Assembly: GCF_026385475.1 (NCBI RefSeq)
Contig: NZ_JANIDW010000002.1
Coordinates: 62,001-126,000, forward strand
Reading direction: 5' to 3'
Source: Bombella saccharophila
GTDB taxonomy: Bacteria; Pseudomonadota; Alphaproteobacteria; Acetobacterales; Acetobacteraceae
Length of the DNA stretch: 64,000 nt
The position numbers and the translations under genes are program-made. Position 1 is the stretch's first letter. Every line of letters begins with the position of its first letter. This document shows positions 43,114 through 52,131 of the stretch, one piece after another. The notes under the pieces were generated by a model that worked only from the letters and a program-made list of their open reading frames with translations, was not told the DNA's origin and did no database searches.

Positions 43114-46100
43114 TTAGCCATCCTCCCCATTGCGTAGGGCACGATGTTTGACTTGCTCCTCCAATCGGCAGAAGCAGACAGGTAGAATGAAAAGGGTGAG
43201 CAAGGTTGCAATACCAAGCCCGCCAACAACAACCGTGGCGAGGCCGCGTTGTACGTCTGTTCCTACCCCGGTAGCCATAGCTGCAGGGAGCATACCGACA
43301 CTAGCAACCGTGGCAGTCATCAAAACGGGGCGGAAACGCTCCGTCGCCCCAAGTTGGGTGGCATCACGCAGGCCCATTCCTTCTTTAATATGACGATTGA
43401 TGTTGGAGACCATAATGATCCCATTTTGAATGGCCACACCAAAGAGAGCAATAAAGCCCACAGCGGTTGCAATATTAAGGGTTTCCGCACGGGCATGCAG
43501 CGCGATTAGCCCACCAAGGGCAGCTAGTGGAACAATGCCGAGGATGAGCAGCGCATGGCGTAGCTTTTGGAACTCCGCATAAAGCAAGCCCAACATTACA
43601 GCAAACATCACCCCTAAGGCCGCGATAAGGCGGATTTGCGCGCGTTGTGCTTGCTGGAATGTCCCTGCCCATTCGATACGGAACTTTTGAGGGTCGTAAT
43701 GGACATTTTGATCAATGAGTTTTTGGGCATCCGCTAAATATTGGGACATAGGGCGGCTGCCATTATCCACTTGGAGGGTGATTTGCCGCTGACCCATCTC
43801 ATGAGCGATGCTGCTCTCCCCCATTTGGAGGCGAATACGCGCGATATCCGCTAAGGGGACGGCACTGCCATCACTCGTGATCAAGGGTAATTGCCCTAGG
43901 AGCTGAAGGTTAGAGCGCTGGGCATTATCAACACGTAGCGTTGCGTTATAAAAACGGTCACCTTCAATCACGCTGGTAAGAGGTTCGTCCCCAATGGCAC
44001 TATTAATGAGGTCTGTCACATCATTAATGCTAATGCCATAACGGGCGGCTTTGAGGCGGTCTGGCGTGATTTCTATTTGAGGGATTTTAGGCTCTTGGAA
44101 GATATCCGCCTGCACTGTACCGGGTACTTGCCATAAGATATTGACAATCTGCTGACCAAGAACGCGTAAACCGGTGAGGTCATCACCATAGATGCGCATC
44201 ACAAGCGGACTATGCGCCCCGCCGAGCTGGTCGCTCAGATTATCTTCAATCGGCTGGCTGATAGAGAAGGAAATACCGGGGATTTTGTTCAGCCGTGCCC
44301 GTAATTTGGTGATGAACTGCGCCTTCGTCTCTCCATTTGCCCACTGATTATAAGGGGTTAGGCCAACAGGCATCTCAATATGAGATGGCGTCCATGGGTC
44401 TGTCCCGTCATCAGAGCGGCCAAGTTGAGTAATGGCGTAGGATGTCTCCGGGAACTCACGCACAGCACGGCGTACCTCGGAGGCTTTTTCTTGCCCTTGC
44501 TCTAGTGAGATACCGGTAGGCATTTGTATTTGCAGCCAGAGTGCACCTTCATCCAAGTCGGGGAGGAACTCCCGCCCTGTAGTTGCACCAAGAGCGATAA
44601 CGGCGACCAAGGCCACGCCTGCACTGATGAAAGGAATGGTCGGGTGATGGAGGAAGTACCCTAGCAATCTATCATATTTTTTATGCAGCCATGCGAGTGG
44701 CTTATTATGCCAGATGGGCCGCGGCTTCCGCAGGGCAAGAAAGGACATTGTCGGGGTGAGTGAGAGGGCACAAAGCAAGGCCCCAAGGAGGGCGAAGCTA
44801 ACAGTCCATGCCATAGGGCGGAAGATTTTGGCCTCACTCCCAACAAAGGCAAAGAGAGGGCTATAAGCCACAACAATGATGAGCGTGGAGGCAAAAATAG
44901 CGCGTCCCGCTCGGCGGGTAATGTCCAAAATATCGGAAGGGTCGAGCGGCCTTGTATGATAATCTTCACGATGGCGGAGGATGACCTCTGTGACAACAAT
45001 CGCGCCATCAACAATCACGCCGAAATCCACCGCGCCGAGGGAGAACAGGTTAGCGGCCATCCCACATGCACGCATAAGGATGAAGGCGAAAGCGAGCGCA
45101 AAAGGAATGGTTACCGCCGTGATAGCCGCACTACGCGGAGAACCAAGGAAGAAGGTCAAAATGACCAATACAAGGCCGATCCCCTCTAAAATGGTCTCGC
45201 TGACTTTATCGGTTGTGGACTTAACGAGATTATCGCGGTCGAGATAAGGAACAATGCGGATATGCCGTGGGGCGAGTTGTTTTTGGAGCTTATCAACCTC
45301 TGCATGGAGGTCATCCAACACTTGGGAGGGATTGGCCCCGCGGAGCATGGTCACGACCCCTTCAATCGTATCGGGGTTACCGTTTTTGCCCAACATCCCT
45401 TCACGCACTTGATGGCCAAACTCGATATGACCAAGCTCGGAGAGAAGGACCGGCACACCATCATGATGGCCGATGACGGTATTGCGCATATCATCAAGGG
45501 AGTGAATCTGCCCCACACCACGGATGATGTAAGATTGCTCCCCACGGGTTACACGCCCACCCCCAGCATTGACATTGCTATTACGGATGGCGTTCATCAC
45601 ATCGCTGATGCTAATGCCGTAACGAATAAGGGCATGCGGGTCTAAAATGAGCTGATATTCCCGCGTAAAGCCGCCGAAATTATCAATATTCACTACGCCG
45701 GGGACGCGCTGTAAGGCGGGGATAATCTCCCAGCGTTGCACGTCCGAAATGGTCATGAGGTCGCGATCGTCTGATTCTACCGTGTAACGGTAAATCTCCC
45801 CACTAGGGCCGGAGATAGGGCCGAGAGAGGGTTGCGCCCCACCGGTGAGCTGTAGGCCATCTAGTTGGCTTTGGACTAATTGACGTGCGCGGTAAATATC
45901 GGCGTTATCATCAAAAATAAGCGTGATGAGCGAGAGGCCAAAGGTGGTGCTAGAACGACTCTCCACCACACCGGGGACGGCGGCCAGCTCGCGCTCTACC
46001 GGGGTGGTGACTTGATGTTCCATCTCCTCAGCAGCAAGGCCATTCACCTGGGTGGTGACAAGCACGCTTGCAGGACCGAGGTCGGGATAAGCTTCCACGG

Positions 46101-46206
46101 GGAGTTGCTTCCACGCGATCATCCCTGTTGCGAACATGGCAAAGGTGAGGAAGGCTACTGCTTTGCTATGATAAAAGCACCATGAAATAAATTTCTCGAT
46201 AAACAT
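43114..46206 (-). CDS. Heavy-metal-type RND efflux pump (CusA/CzcA family)
   Basis: A 1030-residue inner membrane antiporter with twelve predicted helices and two large periplasmic loops. HME features are KQLPVEAYPDLGPASVLVTT near 33-52, the proton-relay helix with DFGVIVDGAIVVTEV near 395-409, GREFLPDLDEGALWLQIQMP, and in the second half FALFGVAIQNGIIMVSNIN. It is closest to the CusA/CzcA group, but I will not name the metal: copper/silver methionines and the CzcA acidic pair cannot be told safely by eye. In an operon with its adaptor (14 bases) and outer membrane factor (0 bases). Confidence 0.9.
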   Translation of the reverse strand: MFIEKFISWCFYHSKAVAFLTFAMFATGMIAWKQLPVEAYPDLGPASVLVTTQVNGLAAEEMEHQVTTPVERELAAVPGVVESRSSTTFGLSLITLIFDDNADIYRARQLVQSQLDGLQLTGGAQPSLGPISGPSGEIYRYTVESDDRDLMTISDVQRWEIIPALQRVPGVVNIDNFGGFTREYQLILDPHALIRYGISISDVMNAIRNSNVNAGGGRVTRGEQSYIIRGVGQIHSLDDMRNTVIGHHDGVPVLLSELGHIEFGHQVREGMLGKNGNPDTIEGVVTMLRGANPSQVLDDLHAEVDKLQKQLAPRHIRIVPYLDRDNLVKSTTDKVSETILEGIGLVLVILTFFLGSPRSAAITAVTIPFALAFAFILMRACGMAANLFSLGAVDFGVIVDGAIVVTEVILRHREDYHTRPLDPSDILDITRRAGRAIFASTLIIVVAYSPLFAFVGSEAKIFRPMAWTVSFALLGALLCALSLTPTMSFLALRKPRPIWHNKPLAWLHKKYDRLLGYFLHHPTIPFISAGVALVAVIALGATTGREFLPDLDEGALWLQIQMPTGISLEQGQEKASEVRRAVREFPETSYAITQLGRSDDGTDPWTPSHIEMPVGLTPYNQWANGETKAQFITKLRARLNKIPGISFSISQPIEDNLSDQLGGAHSPLVMRIYGDDLTGLRVLGQQIVNILWQVPGTVQADIFQEPKIPQIEITPDRLKAARYGISINDVTDLINSAIGDEPLTSVIEGDRFYNATLRVDNAQRSNLQLLGQLPLITSDGSAVPLADIARIRLQMGESSIAHEMGQRQITLQVDNGSRPMSQYLADAQKLIDQNVHYDPQKFRIEWAGTFQQAQRAQIRLIAALGVMFAVMLGLLYAEFQKLRHALLILGIVPLAALGGLIALHARAETLNIATAVGFIALFGVAIQNGIIMVSNINRHIKEGMGLRDATQLGATERFRPVLMTATVASVGMLPAAMATGVGTDVQRGLATVVVGGLGIATLLTLFILPVCFCRLEEQVKHRALRNGEDG

Positions 46207-46220
46207 CTGCTCAGAAGCCT

Positions 46221-47336
46221 TTAGTAGTCATTGAGCAGAATAGCGCCATGGGTGATGACGCGCTCACCTGCATGGAGGCCGGAAAGGATGCGTACGGATT
46301 CTCCTTCTTCATAGCTGATTGTAATATAACGCCGGCGATATGTTTTAGGGGCCGTTTCCACAAAGACAGACACTTGATCATTATCCATAAGCAGGGCTGT
46401 TTTGGGCAGTAATGCCTGTGCTTGTTGTGCGATATTTAGGGTCGCTGTGGTAAATTGGCCGGGATGGAGCCGCTCTTGGGGGTTATTACACCGCAAATAG
46501 AGGTTCATCCGCCGTGTATCGGTACGGAAGGCCGGGTCCTGCGCTGTTACGGGACCACTGCATGTTTGACCGGGGAAAGGGGCCTCCAGCGTCATAGTCG
46601 TGCCCAACATGGGCAAAAGAGATTCTGGTAAGCTCGCTTGCACCCATACGGTGTTGATATTGGAGACGGTCATGAGGATGGCCGTCATGTCTGTGATATT
46701 TTGTCCTACCCCGGTGGAAATTGCCGTAACAACACCAGAGAAAGGTGCAATAAGCGGCTGGGAGCCTTCATCCCCGCTGGTACCAAGGGCTTGTAGTCTT
46801 TGTTGAGCACGGCGGGCCTCGGCTTCAGCTTGTTTAAGGTCATTCTGGGCGGATTGCATATCTTTGACAGCATTCCCCCCCGCGGCCAAAACACCTACCG
46901 CGCGGCGATACGCATTGCGCGCTAGGGTAAGGGCAGATTGCGCTTTGCGGGAATCTGACCAAGCTTGAGCTAAATCACCAGAATAAAGGGTCGCAAGGCT
47001 ATCGCCTGCTTGGACATGCTGGCCTGTCTGGACATGCAAACTTGCCACGCGCCCAACAACAGGGGAGTGGATATCAACGCTTTGTCCGGGGGCGGTGATA
47101 ATTTGCGCTGGTAGAGCAACTTGGTGGGGGGATAGAGTTGTTGCTACAGGCTCGACCGTCAGGCGGCCATCAAGCGGGCCTCCCGCACGGATGCGGAGGA
47201 GGTCACCATCATGGATAACGGCCGGTTGGGGATTAGTCTCGATAGAGCGGCCAGGTATGAGGGCCCATAACCCAAGACAGAGAAGAAGAACGAGCAGGGA
47301 AGTGCCGATAATTATGAAGTTACGCGAGAGACGCAT
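46221..47336 (-). CDS. RND efflux periplasmic adaptor protein (CusB/CzcB-like)
   Basis: A 371-residue membrane-fusion protein. One N-terminal anchor helix (FIIIGTSLLVLLLCLGLWAL) is followed by a barrel-sandwich half-motif VDIHSPVVGRVASLHVQTGQ, a coiled-coil hairpin (ALTLARNAYRRAVGV ... DLKQAEAEARRAQQRL), the second half-motif LIAPFSGVVTAISTGVGQ, and a beta-barrel/proximal part. It is the first gene of the pump operon. The His/Met-rich N-terminal segment of true CusB is not evident, so the metal is open. Confidence 0.9.
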   Translation of the reverse strand: MRLSRNFIIIGTSLLVLLLCLGLWALIPGRSIETNPQPAVIHDGDLLRIRAGGPLDGRLTVEPVATTLSPHQVALPAQIITAPGQSVDIHSPVVGRVASLHVQTGQHVQAGDSLATLYSGDLAQAWSDSRKAQSALTLARNAYRRAVGVLAAGGNAVKDMQSAQNDLKQAEAEARRAQQRLQALGTSGDEGSQPLIAPFSGVVTAISTGVGQNITDMTAILMTVSNINTVWVQASLPESLLPMLGTTMTLEAPFPGQTCSGPVTAQDPAFRTDTRRMNLYLRCNNPQERLHPGQFTTATLNIAQQAQALLPKTALLMDNDQVSVFVETAPKTYRRRYITISYEEGESVRILSGLHAGERVITHGAILLNDY

Positions 47337-47497
47337 TATCAGAAGATTCTCCGCTCATTAGCTTGTTACAGCAAAAGACCAGCACCTTTCTCGCATAGAT
47401 AGGTTTTTTTGTCACGATAGGGTGAGTGTAAAAAGGTATTTAAAACGCAGTAACCAGCTGTATTATGGTTTAAAAATCATATCGTAAAATAAATACA

Positions 47498-47534
47498 AAA
47501 AAACGAGCTGTAGTCATTCTACAGCTCGTTTTTT
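47498..47534. terminator. Bidirectional terminator after ompW
   Basis: A perfect stem of 16 bases (AAAAAACGAGCTGTAG and its complement) around the 5-base loop TCATT, with six T on each far side. It lies 24 bases after the ompW stop on the minus strand. Confidence 0.9.
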
Positions 47535-47557
47535 GCGTTGCTTCTCAAACGGTAGGG

Positions 47558-48415
47558 TTAGAAGCGATATTCAATACCTGCGCCAACAACGGTTGGGTGT
47601 ACATCATCATGAACATGGACGCGCCCGCCTGTGATGCCATTGTTACGCTTGCTAAGATGGATACTCTGGTTGAAGAGTAGGATCTGCTTGATGTCAAAGT
47701 TGAAGAACCAGTTGCCTACTAACTGATAATCAAAACCAAGGTTGAAGCTTGGGCCGACGTTGGTTTTCATATGCATGGCATCAAAAACAGCACCGTTGCC
47801 AATCCCGTTCAGGTTCTGAGCAGGGTGCATGTTATGGAAGATGGCAACTGTGATACCAAGCCCTGCATAGGGGTTAAAGCGTTTATTGGGGCGGAAATGA
47901 TAGGCTGCTGTCAGTGTGGGGGGGAGAATCCAGAAGCTGCCAGCATCCAGCTTGCCAAGGTTACCTACATGGGCCGCCGCTTCATGGCGGGTGGAGGAGG
48001 CGATGAGGTCAAGAGAGATATGGTTCGTCAGGAAATATTCTAGCGTTAGCTCAGGCATTACCTGATTTGTGACAGATACATTATGGCGGAAGGTATTACC
48101 GCCAGCGAGAGCCGCTGCAGGGGAGCCTTCAGCCAAACGTACGCGAGAGCCAGTGTTATTGGTAATAACCCCTAAAGCAGAGAGGCGTACCACAAAGTCC
48201 CCTTTGCCAAGGCCGATCTTTGTATTGGCGCATGTTTTAAAGAGACCGCAATGCTCACTGGCTGGCGGCTGGAGATGAACGGATGCATCTGGAGCAGCCT
48301 GCATGGTGGTGGAGGCTGTCACGGGCGCTGAAGCAGCGGCTTTAGCAACCCCAAAGGAAGTGGCACCGAACGTAAACAGCGCGGCAGCGGCCATCCGAGT
48401 GAATGTGCGGCTCAT
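47558..48415 (-). CDS. OmpW family outer membrane protein
   Basis: A 285-residue beta-barrel protein. A signal peptide with MAAAALFTFGATSFGVAKA is followed by an extended linker, then the OmpW domain: GDFVVRLSALGVITNNTGS, ELTLEYFLTNHISLDLIAS, LPPTLTAAYHFRPNKRFNPYAGLG, and the C-terminal GAGIEYRF with terminal Phe. OmpW forms an eight-stranded barrel for small hydrophobic solutes and is oxygen- and stress-regulated in enteric bacteria. Start: ATG 48415 with GAGGA about 11 bases upstream; TTG 48433 is in frame. It is divergent from the FNR-type regulator. Confidence 0.92.
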   Translation of the reverse strand: MSRTFTRMAAAALFTFGATSFGVAKAAASAPVTASTTMQAAPDASVHLQPPASEHCGLFKTCANTKIGLGKGDFVVRLSALGVITNNTGSRVRLAEGSPAAALAGGNTFRHNVSVTNQVMPELTLEYFLTNHISLDLIASSTRHEAAAHVGNLGKLDAGSFWILPPTLTAAYHFRPNKRFNPYAGLGITVAIFHNMHPAQNLNGIGNGAVFDAMHMKTNVGPSFNLGFDYQLVGNWFFNFDIKQILLFNQSIHLSKRNNGITGGRVHVHDDVHPTVVGAGIEYRF

Positions 48416-48682
48416 TTTTGCTAGAATCCTCAATGTGTCTATAGTAAGGCGAAGGACGAAAGATGGACAAAATTTAATCGTTCCTCCTTCCCCCTAAAAC
48501 CATTTTTCGAGGAAGGCAAGAGGAAATTTATAACTGTAATAGATTTGAAAGAATAAACTATAAATTTTTAATTTTTATCGCAAGAATAGCTTTTCCTGAT
48601 AAGTGTTATAGAAAAGGTTGTTTTTTCATGCTGAGCCTGCATCGCCTATGCCATGGCGGAGTACTCAAGCAGGGGACAAAGA

Positions 48683-49423
48683 ATGGAGACAGGTCGCGAC
48701 CTTATGGAGGCTGTTGGGGAGCGGTGCGGGCACTGCTCTGGTCGGTCTGTTAGTATCTGTAATGTTATTGATGATGCGGACCTCCCTGCGTTAGTGGCAG
48801 AGTCTTCACGTGTAATTGTTCCGTCTGGACGTTGTTTTATAGAGGAAGGATGCGCGGCGGATCATTTTTATGTTCTGACAGGGGGGCGTGCTAAATTATT
48901 TAATCTTATGGTGGATGGGCGCCGGCAAATTATTGGTTTTGCTGAGTTAGGGGATTTTTTGGGTCTAGCCTCGTCGGATGCTTATGCTTTTACCGCAGAA
49001 GCATTGGGTGATGTGACGTTATGTCGTTTTTCACATTCGTCGATTGAACGGCTAGTGGAACGCTTTCCTCGTTTACGAGGGCGGTTGCAAAAGGAGGCCT
49101 CAAGCGAGCTTGTGAAGATGCAATCACGCCTTATGCTGTTGGGCCGTAAAACAGCGCGGGAGCGATTGGCCACGTTTTTGATAGAGCAGGCACGCCCTTG
49201 CTGCGTTTATGCAGAGCAATGGCGGAATGAGAATGGCCCGATGACCCTGCCTTTGCCTATGTCACGAATGGACATTGCCGATTATTTAGGGTTGACGATA
49301 GAGACGGTAAGTCGGACCTTTAGCCTCTTTAAAAGAGAGGGGCTCATTAGCACAAAGGGAGCGAGCTCTGTGACGTTATTGGCATTGGGGAATTTGGCTG
49401 ATATCGCTAATGGGTTAGAGTGA
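48683..49423 (+). CDS. FNR/CRP family transcriptional regulator with Fe-S cysteines (FnrL/FnrN type)
   Basis: An oxygen-responsive regulator of about 246 residues. Cys15, Cys18 and Cys26 form C-X2-C-X7-C (RCGHCSGRSVSIC), with a fourth cysteine near 114 in DVTLCRF, so a 4Fe-4S cluster is likely, as in FnrL/FnrN of alphaproteobacteria. A cNMP-like beta-roll follows (YVLTGGRAKLFNLMVDGRRQ), then a dimer helix and the helix-turn-helix MDIADYLGLTIETVSRTF with the FNR-type E-SR contact pattern. Start: ATG 48683 has AGGGGA upstream; ATG 48653 is also in frame. It is divergent from ompW; I find no FNR box between them. Confidence 0.9.
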   Translation: METGRDLMEAVGERCGHCSGRSVSICNVIDDADLPALVAESSRVIVPSGRCFIEEGCAADHFYVLTGGRAKLFNLMVDGRRQIIGFAELGDFLGLASSDAYAFTAEALGDVTLCRFSHSSIERLVERFPRLRGRLQKEASSELVKMQSRLMLLGRKTARERLATFLIEQARPCCVYAEQWRNENGPMTLPLPMSRMDIADYLGLTIETVSRTFSLFKREGLISTKGASSVTLLALGNLADIANGLE

Positions 49424-49530
49424 GAGCGTAGATCAAGGCTTGGTAAATGGCCTTTTTTTAACTTTTTAAGCGTATGGCTATGGTGTTAAGTGTTGCTGCA
49501 CGTTTTTTGCATAATCTATGGGAGTTTGAC

Positions 49531-50055
49531 ATGAAAACCCGCATCCTATTCTCTACAATGCTTCTCGCATCTTCTTTTGCGTTGATCCCGCATGCCCATG
49601 CGTATGATCCAAATGACCCGCTTTCTGTCCAGAGCAGCTTGGATAGCGTCTCCAAATCCATTCAGAATGAAGAAGGGAAGATCAAAGCCCTTCAGGATAA
49701 GTACGCTGGGGCCCCTGCTCGTGAGCGTGCTAAGCTGCAAAAGCGCATTGATACGATGAAGTCTGACCTCAAGCAGCGTCAGGAAAAATTGCAGAACCTG
49801 CGTGATAAGTACAAGAACTTAGCGTCCGATAAAAAAGCTGAGTTACAGAAAAACATTGATGATCGTAAGCAGCAGATCAAAGACCTGCGTGATAAGTATA
49901 AGAATGCTCCTGCTGAGCAGAAGCAGAAGATTAAGGACCAGGTTGATGCTCAGAAGAAGAGCTGGGATGATCAAAAACAGAGCCTGAAGGATATGCACGA
50001 TAGCAACGTGCAGGCTGGTAAGGACTTTGTACATTCCTTAAAGGGTGGGTTCTAA
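49531..50055 (+). CDS. Secreted coiled-coil protein with internal repeats
   Basis: A 174-residue protein. Residues 1-24 are a signal peptide ending HAHA, then a short YDPNDPLSVQ segment, then almost pure coiled coil, very rich in Lys, Gln, Asp. Three related units of about 30-35 residues can be drawn around LQDKYAGAP, LRDKYKNLA and LRDKYKNAP. The C-terminus (DFVHSLKGGF) ends in Phe. I do not recognise a family; an exported fibrous or scaffolding protein is the likely type. GGGAG is 7 bases before ATG 49531. It follows the FNR-type gene by 107 bases and has its own terminator. Confidence 0.75.
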   Translation: MKTRILFSTMLLASSFALIPHAHAYDPNDPLSVQSSLDSVSKSIQNEEGKIKALQDKYAGAPARERAKLQKRIDTMKSDLKQRQEKLQNLRDKYKNLASDKKAELQKNIDDRKQQIKDLRDKYKNAPAEQKQKIKDQVDAQKKSWDDQKQSLKDMHDSNVQAGKDFVHSLKGGF

Positions 50056-50099
50056 TCGACAGCCTTGTATAAAGGTTAGTCTTATCAGGCTGATAGCAG

Positions 50100-50130
50100 G
50101 GGGTCGCTCTTAGGGCGGCCCCTTGTTCTT
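50100..50130 (+). terminator. Rho-independent terminator after the coiled-coil gene
   Basis: GGGGTCGC and GCGGCCCC form an 8-base stem (one G-U pair) around TCTTAGG, followed by TTGTTCTTTT. It separates the coiled-coil gene from the riboswitch. Confidence 0.75.
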
Positions 50131-50171
50131 TTGGCATAACCCCTCCATATAGAGGGCGATAATAGAGACAG

Positions 50172-50323
50172 ACGTTCTCGGGGCAGGGTGTAATTCCCTA
50201 CCGGCGGTGTTGGTAGCCCTAGGCTACCTCAGCCCGCGAGCGTCCTACCCTTTGGGGTAGGAGACAAGCAGACTCGGTGCGATTCCGGGGCCGACGGTGA
50301 TAGTCCGGATGAGAGAGAACGCG
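50172..50323 (+). promoter_or_regulatory. FMN riboswitch (RFN element)
   Basis: The conserved RFN blocks appear in order: TCTCGGGGCAGGGTG, ATTCCCTACCGGCGGT, AGCCCGCGAGC, GACTCGGTGCGATTCCGGG, CCGACGGTGATAGTCCGGAT and GAGAGA. The closing helix P1 is CGTTCTC paired with GAGAACG. A variable hairpin (TCCTACCC/GGGGTAGGA) lies in the middle. FMN binding would turn off the downstream riboflavin genes. Confidence 0.95.
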
Positions 50324-50392
50324 TTTTTCTGCTTCTGCTATGGTGTTATGCCCATCATGGCGAGGGGGAGAAGGCGTGACGTCGCCGCGAAC

Positions 50393-50413
50393 GTCCCTGA
50401 GATGATTGGGGAC
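50393..50413 (+). promoter_or_regulatory. Hairpin over the ribD ribosome binding site
   Basis: GTCCCT at 50393-50398 can pair with GGGGAC at 50408-50413 (one U-G pair), covering the GGGGA Shine-Dalgarno of ribD. This would be the translational part of the riboswitch. No U-rich terminator is evident after the aptamer apart from TTTTT at 50324-50328. Inference from base pairing. Confidence 0.55.
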
Positions 50414-50418
50414 TGATG

Positions 50419-51477
50419 ATGACTATTGTGTCGGATAAGGCACAGCAGATAGGTGCGACCTCCCCGCCTCTAACGGCGGTGCGGGCTGGGTTTCAGCAAG
50501 CTATTAAGGAAGCCGTGCAGACGATGGGAGCAACAGCTCCTAATCCATCCGTTGGTTGTGCGCTGCTGGATGGTGAGGGGCGGCTCCTCGCGGTTGGGGC
50601 GCATCCCGCAGCAGGCCAAGCTCATGCAGAGATTATGGCACTAGAGCAAGCGCGTATGCGTGGGGTGCTGGAGCAAGCCCGCATTGCCCTTGTAACGCTG
50701 GAGCCCTGTAATCATCATGGGCGTACCCCGCCTTGTAGCGAGGCATTAAAGCAAAGCCCTGTGCAAACCATTTGGATTGGCACACGCGATCCTAACCCAA
50801 TGGCGGCAGGTGGGGCGGCTCATTTAGCGGCTGGGCCTGCACCCAAAGAGGTGCGGTTTGTAGCAGAGGAACCCGCTTTAGCCACATTTGCGCGGGAATG
50901 TCAGGCATTAAATGCGCCATTTACCCAGCGCGTAACACAAGGCCGCCCGTGGTTGAGTGTGAAACAAGCGTTGGATGAACAAGGGAGTATGATTCCTCCC
51001 AAAGGGCAGAAAACCTTTACCTCCCCAGCATCGTTGCAGTTGGCACATCAGCTTCGCCGTGCGTGTGATGCGCTGGTAACGGGGGTGGGGACAGTCTTAG
51101 CCGATACGCCCTCTTTTACCGTGCGGCATGTCGCAGACCATAAAGCGCGCGCTCCTCGGCCTTTGATTGTGTTGGATAGGCACAATCGCCTTCCTCGTGC
51201 GTGGGTTTATGCGCGAGAGGCGGAGGGGTTTTATGTGGAACAATGCCGCGACCTTTCAGCCATGCCCGCTCTATTGGGCGAGATGGGGGTGAATTGGGCC
51301 TTGATAGAGGCTGGCCCTACTTTGTTGGAGAGCGTGAAGGCCGCTGGCTTATGGGATGATTGGCTGACTATTCACCATCGGGGCGGTGGTGAAGCAGATC
51401 ATTACACTATGACGCTACGGCACGGGGAGGATGGGGCGATAAGCCCAATCCAACTGCTGCGTATCTATGGGGGATGA
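50419..51477 (+). CDS. ribD: Bifunctional diaminohydroxyphosphoribosylaminopyrimidine deaminase / uracil reductase
   Basis: Second and third steps of riboflavin synthesis. The N-terminal deaminase has APNPSVGCALLD, the zinc ligand and catalytic Glu in HAEIMAL, and LEPCNHHGRTPPC with two zinc cysteines. The C-terminal reductase has RPWLSVKQALDEQGSM, LRRACDALVTGVGTVLADTP and RPLIVLDRHNRLP, recognisable but less conserved than usual. 352 residues from ATG 50419, which has GGGGA six bases upstream; ATG 50416 is the alternative. First gene of the rib operon behind the FMN riboswitch. Confidence 0.94.
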   Translation: MTIVSDKAQQIGATSPPLTAVRAGFQQAIKEAVQTMGATAPNPSVGCALLDGEGRLLAVGAHPAAGQAHAEIMALEQARMRGVLEQARIALVTLEPCNHHGRTPPCSEALKQSPVQTIWIGTRDPNPMAAGGAAHLAAGPAPKEVRFVAEEPALATFARECQALNAPFTQRVTQGRPWLSVKQALDEQGSMIPPKGQKTFTSPASLQLAHQLRRACDALVTGVGTVLADTPSFTVRHVADHKARAPRPLIVLDRHNRLPRAWVYAREAEGFYVEQCRDLSAMPALLGEMGVNWALIEAGPTLLESVKAAGLWDDWLTIHHRGGGEADHYTMTLRHGEDGAISPIQLLRIYGG

Positions 51478-51480
51478 AAG

Positions 51481-52131
51481 ATGTTTTCTGGCATTATTGA
51501 GCATGTAGGTGAGGTGCAGTCCGTCTCTTTGCGGGATAAAGCGATGGATATGCGCATCGCCACGCATTTTACGGACCTTACCGAAGGGGAAAGCATCGCA
51601 ACCAATGGTGTGTGCTTAACCGTTACCCATTTTACGCCGGAGGGTGTGGTGGACTTCCATTTAAGTGGGGAGACATTAGCCCGTACCTCTCTTGGTGTAT
51701 TAACCGCTGGGGCCCGTGTGAATCTAGAGCGTGCGGTGAGCTTACATACCCGCCTCTCCGGCCATATTGTGCAAGGCCATGTTGATGGGGTGGGGGTTCT
51801 AACCCATAAGGAAGCAGCGGGGGACTCGCATCATTTACGCATCTTTATGCCAGCGGCGTTACGCCGTTATGTTATTGAGAAAGGCTCCATTACCATCAAT
51901 GGGATTAGCCTGACAGTGAATGAGATTTACGAGGCGATTCAGCATGATGGGCAACAGGGCTTCGAAATCGGCCTGATGATTATCCCTCATACATGGACTC
52001 ATACCGATCTCTCGACACTCAAAAACGGCGCACGTGTGAATCTGGAGGTCGATATGATGGCGAAATATATTGAGACACTCCTTCGTCATAGCCCAGAGGA
52101 AGCCTTACTTTATAAAGGGAGCCAGCCGTGA
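51481..52131 (+). CDS. ribE: Riboflavin synthase, alpha subunit type
   Basis: Dismutates two lumazines to riboflavin. The 216 residues contain two similar lumazine-binding barrels: MFSGIIEHVGEV with ATNGVCLTVT in the first and GHIVQGHVDGVG with TINGISLTVNE in the second. The last helix supports trimer formation (VDMMAKYIETLL). It starts 3 bases after ribD and its end overlaps ribBA by four bases (GTGA). Confidence 0.95.
   Translation: MFSGIIEHVGEVQSVSLRDKAMDMRIATHFTDLTEGESIATNGVCLTVTHFTPEGVVDFHLSGETLARTSLGVLTAGARVNLERAVSLHTRLSGHIVQGHVDGVGVLTHKEAAGDSHHLRIFMPAALRRYVIEKGSITINGISLTVNEIYEAIQHDGQQGFEIGLMIIPHTWTHTDLSTLKNGARVNLEVDMMAKYIETLLRHSPEEALLYKGSQP

Noticed and set aside
48416-48682. FNR box between ompW and the FNR-type regulator
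   Set aside because: No TTGAT-N4-ATCAA-like sequence was found, only AT-rich DNA.
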